From NCBI GenBank assembly GCA_018417955.1, contig JACTVC010000027.1, positions 806,001-870,000 on the forward strand: DNA of 64,000 bases, given 5' to 3'. Below, piece by piece: positions 43,165-54,670 of this stretch. How positions within the stretch are numbered: position 1 is the first letter of the stretch; each line of letters begins with the position of its first letter. The DNA comes from Laccaria trichodermophora. Lineage: Eukaryota; Basidiomycota; Agaricomycetes; Agaricales; Hydnangiaceae. The translations under genes and the position numbers were made by a program. Below the pieces are notes generated by a model. That model did not search any database. It saw only the letters and a program-made list of their open reading frames with translations, and was not told where the DNA came from.

Positions 43165-45659
43165 ATGGCCCTCATCATTCCGTCAGTTCACCGAGCCCCA
43201 CGCCGCCCGCAAGCGCTCCTCCATCGTAAATCGTCTTTTCCTCGGCTCGGCCAGTGCTCATTCGTCTGTAGGAACCCTCTTAAACGCAAGGAGCCCTCTG
43301 AGAACAAATCAAACTCAGCCTCGAACTTGCTCCCAGCCGGAGCCATCATCCCGCCTGGGGAATACGAAACCGGCCGCGTCATCTGCGAATTCTGCGGTAC
43401 AGGCGTCTCATTTCGGGACGACGACACCGGCGAATTCTCGTTGAAACCATGGAATGCACACCGTAATAGTTGGTAAGCATTTATTATTATTCTTACGTTG
43501 AGATCTGAATCGCATTATTTATTCAGTGTCGCTCCAGGGTCATCTTCAGCAGGTGCCACTTCAGCTGCTGGTCCGACTGTGATCTATACCCCAGAAAGCA
43601 CTGCTGAAGCTCTGGCTCATCCACCTGCCAAACGACGACGTGCCAAGCGCACGGAAGAGGAACGTATCGATTATCTTCGTGCTGATCCTTACGTAGCTCA
43701 GTTTGAGGCCTACCGCGTCCTCTGTGCCTCATGCGACAAGTGGATTCGTCTCAGGCCGAATTCGACATACTGTTCCATCCCGTGGGACGCTCATCGCAAG
43801 AGTTGTCTTGCCAAGAAAATGTACGTATTCTTTTTTTGACTCAGTTCGCCGTCAAAACCCTTACCCCGTTTCAGTAATAGCAAGAACGTTTACGCACTCG
43901 AGGAGCGCAACAGTCTCTTTTCCAAGGACCCGCATATTCGAAAATTTGATGCAGAGCGTGTGCTCTGCGACTTGTGCGATAAATGGCTCAGCGTGCCGCC
44001 TGACGATCACCAACAGGCCTCTGAGAAGTGGCTCCAGCATCGTGAGTCATGCAAGCAAGCTTCCACCTCTCCGATCATTTCGTAGGTCTATCCTCCTTCT
44101 AACATGCGATGCTTCTGTAATGACAGTCGTGCAGTCGGACAACAGCTACGTCACCCACGATCCAAGCAACAACCTCTGCCCCACTCGCTTCAGGCTCATC
44201 ATCAGCCCACCAGCCCACCACTCCCTCCACCACAAGTCCTCTATCACCTAAACCCACCGCCTCCACCGCCCAATCCCCATCCGCACACCCACTCTCCTCC
44301 TTCCCACCCAAACATAGCACCTTCTCTCACGGCCCTCAAAACTCCCCGTCATTTCACGACCTCACACCGTCAAATTACGCCCCTGCCCACGAGTCCCGTA
44401 GGCGTAACGCGGAACAAAGGGCAGCCACTCTTCGTGCTGATAACCTCATAGGCGAAGTCGAACCCAATCGCGTATTTTGTTCTCTCTGCGAAAAATGGGT
44501 CCAACTCCGTCAGGACAGTTCGTATTGCGCGTATCCCTGGCTACAACACAGGGGAAAATGTCTCGCACGGTAGTAAGTTGCTCTCCCCCCATCTATTCAA
44601 TTCTTGTTGAGTAACGTTTTCAGTACACGTCGTAAGCAAAAGGCGGCAGAAGTTGAGTCCATCAAGGCCCGTCGACATGCGGGTGCCGCTGCACATTCTC
44701 AAGGCAATATGGACGACGACGATGTCATGTTGTCTGAAGATGATGACCTCGAATCGGAGGAAGGCGTGGCAGGTGAAGGCAGTGAACAATCCCTTGACAT
44801 CTCTGCTCAAGCGTCGACTGGGAAGAAAACGGACCAGGAGTCTCAACCTAGACGTCGTCCCCACCATCAACATCCTTCGTCGTCGGTGGGTGGTGGTTCT
44901 GGGTACTCACATGGGAAGCAGAAGAGTCGGTACCCCGAGCCTGTAACCTCTGACTCCTCGCGGGTATATACCTACCCACCCCCCAGTAGCGGGAGGAAGC
45001 GCCACCACCATCTTGCCCCTCGTCAATGGGAAGAAGACCTTGATGCTGAGGGGGAAGCAGATGCCGAGGGCGACGACTCATATATGGACACCGACGAGCA
45101 ACGACGACGACAGCACCCTCCCAACCCATTCGCACACCCTCCTCGCCCTCACCCTCTGTCGATCTCGCGTTCCTCAACGACGGGGACCGGACAACAGCAT
45201 CGACACCAGCGTCATCGGGATGCTGAACACCATGCCCATCATCCCTTGGGACCTAGCCATACCTCACAGCCACTGTCAGTGCATCCTCATAGGAGTGGCC
45301 AGAGCGGTGGACATATCGCCCCTGTTCGACGTCCGCACCCCGTCGGTCTTGCTGACCTTGACACCCCCGTTGGGAGGTGCGTGTTTCCTTCCCTTTGTTA
45401 TCATCGTAATCAAATATTCACCAATCTCTAATTACGCAGGAAAACATTCATGTTCAACTCCATCGAACACCTCTTCAGTACCACCTACGAAAATACCGAC
45501 GAACTCACTATCTCCTCCTTGCTTGGCTACCTTAACTCGGCCATGCCGACTGACAAGCACGAAGATTTCGATACCGCGGAGGTTGCGAAGGCCGTGGCGG
45601 CCATGCAAGAGAAGGGGATGGTGGTGATTGAGGGTGACGTTGTGAGGTTAGTCGAATGA
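43165..45659 (+). CDS. Protein with four tandem CxxC/HRxxC zinc modules
   Basis: Six exons (43165-43472, 43527-43820, 43875-44081, 44135-44569, 44624-45376, 45440-45659) give 738 aa with all phases correct. Module 1 (about residues 76-103) is CEFCGTGVSF to LKPWNAHRNSC; module 2 (168-195) CASCDKWIRLRPNSTYC to IPWDAHRKSC; module 3 (231-259) CDLCDKWLSV to EKWLQHRESC; module 4 (387-414) CSLCEKWVQLRQDSSYC to YPWLQHRGKC. Modules 2-4 are each preceded by a leader of the type LRADPYVAQFEAYRV. A long Ser/Pro/His-rich linker separates modules 3 and 4; an acidic and His-rich region follows. The last 70 residues (NSIEHLFSTTYENTDELTIS, then AKAVAAMQEKGMVVIEGDVV) look like a small winged-helix-type domain by pattern. 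Zinc binding and nuclear action are inferred; no named family is recognised. Confidence 0.85.
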
Positions 45660-47432
45660 GGGGGGTGATGTGTAGGGACGGCTTCCTCGATCCGTATGCT
45701 CGACACATTTTTTTTTGGGTTTCCTTGCATTATCTATTTCACCGTGCTGTCAACATGCTTTCTGATTATTTTAGAAATCTTCCCCTCACCATATTTCTTG
45801 CACCTCAATTTCTTGGTATATACGTCTACGGCGGCCGATAACATCATAACCCTCATTCCCTCTTACCTTTCGCACCATTGTTCACACCGCACCGTGCTGT
45901 ATGTCATGTCAAATGTCATGTGTAATCTACGCCGATCCAGGCGTTCCACATCGGACCTCAGTTCATTGAGGCGAACAACGATTTGAAGGACATTGCTCAG
46001 CCACCATTTCATATGTCTGGAGATGTCGGAAGGAATCTGCGACATAGCGGGTAACGGCATTCCATAATTAATTAACTTCGAGCCTGAGTTTGGTTCGGAA
46101 TGAAAGATTTGATCCCTTTGACACAATGACGGGAAGAATGTTGGTCGGACTCAACGGGCCTTCTTTGTTTCCGGCGAGGGAGTAACAGACAAATAACAGA
46201 TGTAACAACGGAAATGTGCGACTTTTACTTTCAAGGAAATGTCAGGGAAGGCCTTTTGCGCCTTGAAATTTTTGAAAGCGGCTTTTTCGGTTTCTGTTGA
46301 GAAAGGAAGCGAATACGGTGAAATTTCTGATAGTGTGCAGACACGTACATGTCTTTTCAGGAGATGTTGAAAATCCATTGTTCGCGGAGATTCAGCGGAG
46401 ATTGAACTTACATAAATTGTTGAAATGTGTGACCGTTTGGTGACGATGATGTTTTTGTTGCATTTCCTTTCTCGCTCTGCCGTTCGGTTTGATTCAGAAA
46501 ACGCTTGAATTGGGACATGCAGTTTACGGAAAGGTGAGGCGCCTACTTGGGCTTGTTCGCTACCCTTGGACCTATGTTGGATGGCTGTGCGCTCATTGAC
46601 TCAGGATCCTTGGTTTTTCTTCGCTGATGAACATTAGGAATGTTTTACATACATCAAAGATTTTTCGGAAGAAGACACTCTCCTTTTGGATAGAACGGGT
46701 TTGAGTCGCTCTCCCGTGCGGCCGGGGAGACGCACAATGGTCGCCTCGTTTACCACTGACAAAGTGAGTCCACGAGACGATACTAACCTGATGTATGTCA
46801 ATTCTTCCTCTTAAGTTGAAATGAACTTTCAGGCGCTTAGGGATAGACAAACCTTCTTCTCAAACGTCCCCGGCGGTGACTCACTCTGACTCACTTCGCC
46901 GCGTAGGTATCTGCCTCGAGGCCTAAGGTCAATATAACCCTTTGAACAATTTCAAGGTTCCTGGCCTTTTTGAGTTGTTTGCGTCTCCTTATTCGACATT
47001 CCGCTGACATGAATTCAGGTCCTCGTTTTGAGGGTACATTTGTTCGATACCCGCTTTGGTTCCACAAACCTTGGCCTCTCACGAAAATACCTGGTCCTGG
47101 CCTTCCGACCGATTCTGCCTGTGATGCTTCCAAGTACAGCCTACCAAACTTCTCGGGCCTCTTTCTGCTTCGTTTGAGCGTCCGTCTGCATTTTACGTGT
47201 CATCTTGTCAGGGAAATGAATGGCCGCCTCGTTGTGGTTCCTTGACCTGACAACATGTCTTTTTGACATAACGTTTGCGTCGCTGATTTTGCCATTCTAA
47301 TTGAGGGATGAAGGCCCTCAAGTCGCGGCGACATAACTTTCCGTGACACGTGATCAAACCGCGCGCTTCTACACCGTACCGGTACGCCGCACTCCTTGAT
47401 ATTACGTCCTGGCGTTTTGCGTGAAGTCACCC
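45660..47432. other. 1.8-kb intergenic region
   Basis: No gene supported. Short frames on both strands lack domain content. The last 10 bases (47423-47432) are the left target-site copy of the MITE. Confidence 0.42.
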
Positions 47433-48294
47433 AAGGGGGTGGCGGAACGTGGATCCCGCATATAGGGATAGGGGGGGGGATCCGCTTGGGGGTCGAAATT
47501 TTTTTTGGGACCTACTGTGTAAAGTCCTTCCGATTACTTTGCCTAAATAACGCTCACAAAGAAGTTGGAGGGTTCAGATGTACAGAAAATAGCTAATCTA
47601 CAACTGAGAGCCAAGACAAATTTTTTTGTAATGCCTGGATGCCGCGTTCACGCTGCATTCGGTACATACTACCCCATGTCCGGGCCCTTTCAGGCTGAGG
47701 TTAAACGTCAAAGCGCTAAAGGCTCACGATCCATTCGGGCTTCTCAGCTCCGAGTCTGGCAGCCGTATCATGTTTGCGCACCCTGTGCTCGGCGTCCCAC
47801 TGTTCGCCACCCCAATGTACAACAAGCTCGGTAGTATGGGAAGCTGGAAGGGAGACCCCGTGCTCGCATGCATGTGTATAGCGCTTGAATGCCCTGCGTA
47901 TGTTTTTTTCTTCCTCTGCGGCGTGAGCCTACTACTAACTCTACCAAATTCTTCTTGTTGTGGAAGTACAGCCTCAGGCGGGTATACGCGCACGATCCTC
48001 CGCAGCAGCATCACCCAGAGGGACAACAAAACCAGATAAAAAGGCGAGGCTAGCCGTGGAGTGAAGTCTTGCATGTGTTAGACTTGTATGGATATGGGAG
48101 TGAAGCGTCGTCGCGTGTAGAAACTCAAAAATGTGAGATGTTTTTAACATAGGAACTTGTGAAAGTTATGTTTTCGACATAGTAACCTGGAAAATTTTCC
48201 TTTTTTGGGGGGGTGAAGGGAGGGGGGGTACGTCGAAGGTGCCCTACTTTTTTTTGGGACTGTATATGCGAAATCCACGTTCCGCCACCCCCTT
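47433..48294. mobile_element. 862-bp MITE with 10-bp target duplication (MULE-like)
   Basis: The left end AAGGGGGTGGCGGAACGTGG and the reverse complement of the right end are identical over about 22 bp and then share CGCATATA. The element is flanked on both sides by the identical 10-mer GAAGTCACCC (47423-47432 and 48295-48304). Target duplications of 9-11 bp are typical of Mutator-like elements, so I class it as a non-autonomous MULE-type element. No transposase domain is visible inside; small open frames here are incidental. Relics of the family lie at 23295-23463 and 27325-27413. Confidence 0.87.
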
Positions 48295-48304
48295 GAAGTC
48301 ACCC

Positions 48305-49680
48305 TCGAATAAAGTTCCGAGTTGTTTGTGTCGCTGAGGGCGGTGTGACCTTTCGAAATTTTCGTCGAGCTGTAAGCGCAGTTGGCCTATTTCTTCGGAA
48401 AGAAATTACAGAACCTGATTCCACATTTTGAAAAAACACAATGTCGCATTTTCTGGGCCTAGCTGTGGCCAGCTCCTGTGACCTTTGAGTTCCTCAAATT
48501 TCGTTGATTTTGAATTGGTGCAGTACATATCTACCAGACAAGGAGATATCTCAGTGTCATTCAGTCTTTTCCACAAAGAGGGCCAGCCTCCGTGGTGTCC
48601 GTGGATTCTGTATAAGCTCAGTCCTATCCAGCCTGCCACGCGATTTCAACTAAATTTGAAGTTTCTTTCATTATCATTCGGTATTGCAGCCATCACTCAA
48701 GACCTCTTTTCTAATGAAGGGGCCTCGCCTCATGACCTTTAGAGGCAGAATTATCTGGAGTTGTATGTCTCTAATTTTCTAATCACCCAATTGACGCTGA
48801 TCTAAGTTTATCAGTGATGGTCTGTGGATATTGGGCGTTGGGTGCGTCGTCGTAAGCGTAGCCCAAGTAGTAATCTGAACCATCCTGCCAGTGCACAGAG
48901 CTTTCGTGATTGGCGCTGCCACCCCTCAAAATCCAGACGATTACCGGCCTCATTGCCGCTATGTCCATTATGAAATTCACGTACACGTCCCCACCTCTGC
49001 TCCGACTTGGCTACGACGTCCGCGTCATTACTGATGCAATGGGTTCCGACGAACTTTATTCTCCTGGGAAGGGCACGTCTTGTCGCATTGATACATGGAG
49101 AGATTGGTTTAGATGGAAAAGGGCAAGAATTTATCTTCGAGCTTCGTGATCAAAGTGACCTTTAATCGATGATCTTTTACAGGATTTATTCGGCGGGCGA
49201 TGGTACTTCAAGTTATTCAATTTAGGGATGGGATTGGGAGGGCTTGTTATGGCTAAGTGGCAAGTAAATTTGCGGTAATTTAGGAATGTGGGAGCGCTGG
49301 AAAATCTATCAAGGAAGTGTTTGCGAACTCGGCAGCGGCCACTTCATTTGGTTGTAAGGCGCCGGTTTGAAGGATGCGTAAATCGGAGCTGTTCATATGC
49401 TCATTATATGTGACATTCGTAGCTTTTGCCGTTTGCGACTGTTTTTTTTGTAAAGGGCTCCTCTTTTTTTTACGGCCGGCGTATCCAAGGCATCAGTATC
49501 TGTCTAATTCTGGTTCAGCTACTGGGTAATCCACCCCAAGGTCTGAGGTATGCTGACGTACATTATTTACACATGTTAAAAATTAAGGGCTGGCATGCTT
49601 GCAACACGTTCTTCTCATCGTTTCCAACAGCGACAAAGACTAAACGAACATCTTCCGAGCCCATCGCTGCCAGCGTCAAG
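48305..49680. other. Intergenic, no gene supported
   Basis: Open frames at 48406-48639 and 48783-48986 (minus) and 48910-49149 (plus) overlap each other and carry no recognised domain. Confidence 0.4.
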
Positions 49681-51647
49681 ATGGCAACACGAAAGCTTAG
49701 TCTTCACGCCTCGGCCCTAAACGACGAGGAGTACACTCTTTATACTCAATCTCTGGACGATATTGCGTTGGCGGAAGACATTCAAGGGGCCAAGGACGAT
49801 GAATACTTTGAGAGAATGGTGGTGGGCATCCGAGAAGTTAGGGCTTGGCTTCGAGGACGATATTCTCATGTTTCCGGCTCTCAGATCGATACAGTGAGTC
49901 TCAATTTATCGTTATTGTCCATCACTGATCTCGGCAACAGATCCTCAAATATTTTTCGCCGACCATGAAACAGGGCGACACTTTGTCTGGCGGCGAATTT
50001 TTTGCCGCCATAAGATTAGTAATACATGCTGAGCAGGGAAAAGAGGTTGACAGGGCGCTCGCCTTCGTTCAAGGTGTGTCCTCAACGTTTTGTTCCGGTC
50101 TTGGGCTAACATCGTATGTAGCTCATCCAACTCCTTCTAGGCCGCAGTCGCGGAATGAGACGCCGATTAAAAAGCACTTGTACCTCCCACCACCACCATC
50201 GCGTAGACAAACCGTTGATTCTTCTGTCTACTCTGCAACCTCGACCACTAGAGTTTCGAGTACATCAGAACCACCCCCACGACCCGCTTCACCTCCAAAG
50301 AGACATCCACCACCGCCTACTTACCACCCTCCATTACATCCTTCCCAGAACGCGGAGCCTCCAAAACCTATCCTTCAACACGCCAATCACAACCCTTTCG
50401 TACAACGCCTACCGGATACGTCTTCAAGGTTACCTCCACTTCCTCCTCGTAAACCGCCACCACCACCTGTCCCATCTTCGTCCCATGTTTATCTCGCTCC
50501 TCCACGCCACGGAGCACGTTCAGTTTCTCCCTCGTCGTCAGGCGCAGCAACACCAACTGTAGCATTCCCCAAGCCAGCCTCACACGTGACGTCGGCCCTC
50601 ATCAAACAAAGTCTTCAGGCAAGCAAGGCAGCGCAAACGATGAAAAAAGCCGAAGAACAGCTGGAGAAGGAGCGGGTGATGCAAGTGCTGAAGAGCAGCT
50701 CAGTTGTCTCGGGTTCGCATTCCTTCGCAGGTGCCAATGGGATCCTTGGCTCATCTGTCGTCATAGGAACGAGTGTATATAACCGGGGTCACAGCCCCGT
50801 CAAGGATGACCCAGTGTCAGTCTATTCTGCGCCTCCCCTTCCAAAGAGGAGGCACCACTATCAACAACAACCATCGCCGCCAATGTCAACGAGCTCCCTG
50901 GAGCAAGTGGCTTTGGCGACGACGGGGGTGCATCCAGACTCTCCATCCCGATTGAACCTGGACCTTCCGCCCCCACAACACCCGGACCGCAAACCACCAT
51001 CGACGTCTAGTAATATTGAATCGTTCGAGGCCGTATACGGCCCCAACACAAGCACGACCACCCTCACAGCTACGACTGATGACTCTCCCACCGCGCGCGT
51101 TTTCCGCTCAAAATCGCTGCATCAACCAAGCCCACCACGACCACCGCTACCACCGCCCCTAAGGCGCAAAAGACCTGAAAGCGTCCAGGTCCTCTCGTCC
51201 GGAGAGGCTCTGTTCCACTCAAGTGTAAGTGACAGGTCCGTGTCCCGTCACACATCCTTTTCCAGCCCAACCCCAACGGTCGCCCACCGGCGGTCCTCCC
51301 TATCCGTTTCCGGCGTATCATCTTCGTCGTCGCCTTACCCATCGACCTCTCATGATCCCTTACCCCACATGAGCAATATCCAGCGGACGATTGCGAATCT
51401 CCAGCCGAAGTTTGATGCGCTGAGGTTTGATGGGAATAGGGCAAGGTATAAAGCTGAGGCGGGGTTGAGCCGGCGAGGGTTTGTGAGAGACTCGAGTCGG
51501 GGGAGGGAGGATCAGGAGGGGTTAATGCCTTCTAGTGGGGAGGATGGGGGTGTGGATTCGGCAGTTGAGGTTGAGGATGATGATGGGTTTTGGAAGGAGA
51601 AGGATAATTTAAAATGGCCTGCTGGCGAGGGGTGGAAGCCGCTTTGA
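49681..51647 (+). CDS. Proline-rich protein with EH-like N-terminal helical domain
   Basis: Three exons, 49681-49893, 49941-50073 and 50122-51647, give 623 aa. Residues about 35-115 (EYFERMVVGIREVRAWLRGR, ILKYFSP, LSGGEFFAAIRLVIHAEQGK, VDRALAFVQ) have the helix-loop-helix rhythm of an EF-hand/EH-type domain, with GGEFFAAIRLV resembling the second EH helix. About 380 residues of Pro/Ser-rich sequence follow, with many PPLPPRKPPPPP-type stretches suited to SH3 or profilin binding, a short coiled coil (AAQTMKKAEEQLEKERVMQV) and an acidic C-terminus. Start ATG 49681 is chosen because the frame upstream is spurious and the conserved part begins here. An endocytosis or actin adaptor role is a reasonable guess from composition only. 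Confidence 0.78.
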
Positions 51648-52113
51648 ATGTCTTTATTAATAAAGAGGCTTGATGTATTTTTAAGATTTTACAAAAAATG
51701 TTCTGCATAGATGAGGCATCAGATGATTGTAAATTTTTCGTCAACTGCGCCATTGTGCACACACTCTTTCGGAAGCCTTTCTAGTACTCATCTTCCGATT
51801 GGGCCGTCCATGCTTTCAATATGTTTTTTTTTCCCTTGAAACGGGTGAGGATGTAAATGATTCGAGTTGTTACACCAGGGATAGGATGATAATGGCGAGA
51901 CTTCCCAAAGACTTCCAGGCATCGGAAGGCGTATTCATTTGGTGAAAAGGAGTAATCACCCAATAATCACCAATTATTGACTTCGAACAATCACTATAAT
52001 GAGATTTTTGTCCGACGATGTCGGAAACAAATATCAGCTCGCGGGTTACGCCCAGGTTGGTTCAACCCTTGAAAAAACGCCTTAGCCATCTCCGACATAT
52101 ACCAGCCTTCTCA
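51648..52113. other. Intergenic, no gene seen
   Basis: 3' flank of the proline-rich gene and upstream region of the small secreted protein. No coding exon. Confidence 0.4.
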
Positions 52114-52120
52114 TATAAAA
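52114..52120 (+). promoter_or_regulatory. TATA box of the small secreted protein gene
   Basis: TATAAAA about 105 bp upstream of the ATG at 52225, a normal distance for a fungal TATA box with a 5' UTR of about 70 nt. Confidence 0.55.
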
Positions 52121-52224
52121 ACCTCGGTGACGTATGCAATCACTACCAGTTTTCGTTTGGTTTTCGTTGAACGCAACTCTCTCCAAGCTTTCGCTTTAAT
52201 CCACTCGCGACAAAACAAAACAGA

Positions 52225-52628
52225 ATGGTCAAATTCGCTGCTTCCATCTTGCTTCCATCCTTGTCGCTGTTGTTGCTGTTGCACGTGCTGCTCCGTAAGT
52301 TTTTTTTGCTCATCGCAATGATTTTTGGAAGGCGTTAACCATTGGCTAACCAAGCGCTAAAGATACGCACAGCAGACGAGACCTCAGTGATCTCGACCTG
52401 TTGAAGCACAATATTCCTTCCGAACTCGGCGACGTTTGTGCTCGGCGCGACTTTGGCAACCCAGCCCTTCTCGAGCGGGCCTTTGCCAGAAAGCTTTATA
52501 GACTGAGACTGTCACGTGTCCACCTACTTCTTCAAGCTTCATTCCACGTGACGCAGAACACGGTCACGTCTCCTCGTTCGCAAGTCGTCGTGCCGTCGTC
52601 GTCCAGCGTTGTGCTTGCTTCCTTCTAA
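52225..52628 (+). CDS. Small secreted protein
   Basis: Exons 52225-52294 and 52363-52628 give 111 aa. MVKFAASILLPSLSLLLLLH is a clear signal peptide, and the intron falls just after it, as in many secreted fungal proteins. The mature part begins HTHSRRDLSDLDLLK and contains a second dibasic site, CARRDFG, and several basic dipeptides, so Kex2-type processing is possible. Only one cysteine is present in the mature part, so it is not a typical disulfide-rich effector. The C-terminal half is less certain: codon pattern and composition look weaker after about residue 75. No named family recognised. Confidence 0.6.
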
Positions 52629-53925
52629 CTCCCCCTGCCCTCGCGTGCCTTCATTTTTTTGACGTTGTACGCGGTATCTCTATTACCTGCATTATATCGG
52701 TATGTAGTTCCTTTCTACCTCCAAGTTTTTGAGGGCTGACCTGTACGACAGGTTCTTATTGTCGTATTCAGCACCTCGCCCCCTTTTCACTATGCCCTTG
52801 TGCTGAACGACCTCAGACAACACTGTCTATTTATCGGGCGTTGTTCCGAAAAACCTCAATGGCGGGCCGTCGACGACGCCCGCGCCCCGGGCTCTTCTCA
52901 AGGCAGTGTTATCATTGTACACTACACATAATTGTTGTACAAGGTAACAATTATGGCATTCTATATATCTATAGCGAGAGCGCGTGCGCCTTGCCCGCGC
53001 AGTAGTTCATAATTAACGAAATTTATCTATGCCATAACTTGAAGTGATACTTAGTCCGTCGCAAGCGTTTGAAAAAAATAATGCCTCTTTCTTCATTTTT
53101 TCTCATCCTGCTTACTCCGTGCCATGCAGACTCAATAGGTTTGGCTATTCTCCCTCGTTCCTCATCCCCTTACAATCTCTTCCTTTTCCCTAATTGACTT
53201 CCCTGTCTCGGATAGTGTCTCTTCCGTGACTTGTAAGTACATCAGGAAAATGACAATTTGTCTGATCGGGCTTACGCGCCTGATCGCGGCTACTCTGCTT
53301 ATGATGGGCCTTTCGCACAGAGTTTACTAAGTGGTCAGACAGTTAAAGACACAGTCCTCTCTCAGATGATTTTCCCTTCTAGTAGGAGGGTGACAAATCA
53401 AAATAATGGATATGTAGTATAACGACGGAGGGAAGTCCTTGGTCAAGATCCCGCCTCCATCATGAAGCCCTCTGATGAGGATGTGGCATCGCGGTGTACA
53501 CACGCCAAACACACGCCGTTCGCTTATTACCCAGGTTTCACCATCAGGCCGTTAAAGTCAAAAATCGTTTACATAAACTCCGCCTTTTGTTGAATGTTCC
53601 CCAAATGTTCCCCAAACAAAATCATCAGCAAAACAACATTACCCTGGTAATAACTTGTGGTCCCGGTAAAGTCCGAAAATAAATGTCGAGCTTGGGATTA
53701 CAATGTAATGTCAAGTAATCTTGGTTGGCCCTTTTATTCTAAAAACATCCTGACAACATCCAGTTATTGTAGATTTAAGTTGATGTATATCAGACATTGT
53801 TGGGGAAAGTTCGGGCAGAGATTACAAGGAAAGGTAAGGGTATCCTCATGTATATTAATGAAGTGAAATAGTTTTTCGTGGAATTTCTGGCATTGTAAAG
53901 GGGTCTATGCTAATTCCGACAGAAT
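52629..53925. other. 1.3-kb intergenic region
   Basis: Composed of AT-rich sequence with small direct repeats (for example CCCCAAATGTT twice near 53600). No gene seen. Confidence 0.4.
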
Positions 53926-54670
53926 TCAGGATTTTAGGCTCCAGAACATGGCAGCCAATCGGCCCCTGTGGCGACGAGAGAGTAACCGCGAAATTATACA
54001 TTGGCGTGCTACAGCAATACGCGCAACATCTGGCGGAGACAATCGCTGCCGATAAAGCAAAGCCATGAAGTCCACCTCTTCGTCTGTGAGACATCGTGTG
54101 CTCTAGCCTCTGCGGGACCAGCGGCGCAGAAGAAGCGATGGATGGAGTCACGCTATCAATCGTGGAGTTCTTTGGAAACGTGGTACTAGTCACCGAGCAC
54201 AAATCCTCGAAATCGTGCTCCTGGCTAGTAGCCGCTTTGATTGGCTGGGTTTTCGAAGGTAGCAGTCCGGACACAGAGGCACTCTATAGATGGTCTGAGT
54301 AGTGATGATCGATACCTGAGGCGATCCCTCTTGGAATGTCGTAACATTCTGTAACTGACGGCGGCATGTAAGGGTGTTGACCCAAGATCAGGCCATCGGT
54401 ACTCTTTGCATTAGAGAGGTAGAAATTGGGTGGAGGAGGTGCCACCGTAGGAGGTTTAGCAAGGGGCATCGTCACCCAATCACCGTCTGAAGTAGGATCA
54501 ATTTGCGAAAATCCGTTTCAGTGACACGAGTATCTGGTAACGGCGGCTCGACTCGAGATCGCCGTCGTCTTCATCATGTCAAAAAGACAAGCAACAAGAT
54601 GCCTGCAAGGATAAGAAGTACCGTGCCTCCTATTACCCCGCGGATTATTGCACCTGTGGGCGTCTTTTTG
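53926..54670 (-). pseudogene. Degraded single-pass membrane protein of the 21.4/31.6-kb type
   Basis: Fragments in several frames fit a known layout: helix GVIGGTVLLILAGILLLVFL (about 54655-54590), a stop-transfer RRRRSR, the tail DPTSDGDWVTMPLAKPP and VAPPPPNFYLSN, and a C-terminal block CLTDEEVDFMALLYRQRL then SPPDVARIAV, of a type that ends many Agaricomycete single-pass proteins. Two in-frame TGA codons follow the helix directly, the frame shifts by one base near 54505-54510, and shifts again before the CLTDEE block (about 54090). No set of standard introns removes all three. The 5' part, to about 55000, is not resolved. It ends at TGA 53928-53926. Confidence 0.62.

Noticed and set aside
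47770..48039. 89-codon frame inside the MITE
   Set aside because: No transposase motif; likely chance frame in a non-autonomous element.
48783..48986. Minus-strand frame resembling a secreted enzyme fragment
   Set aside because: Too short, isolated, and without conserved catalytic residues.
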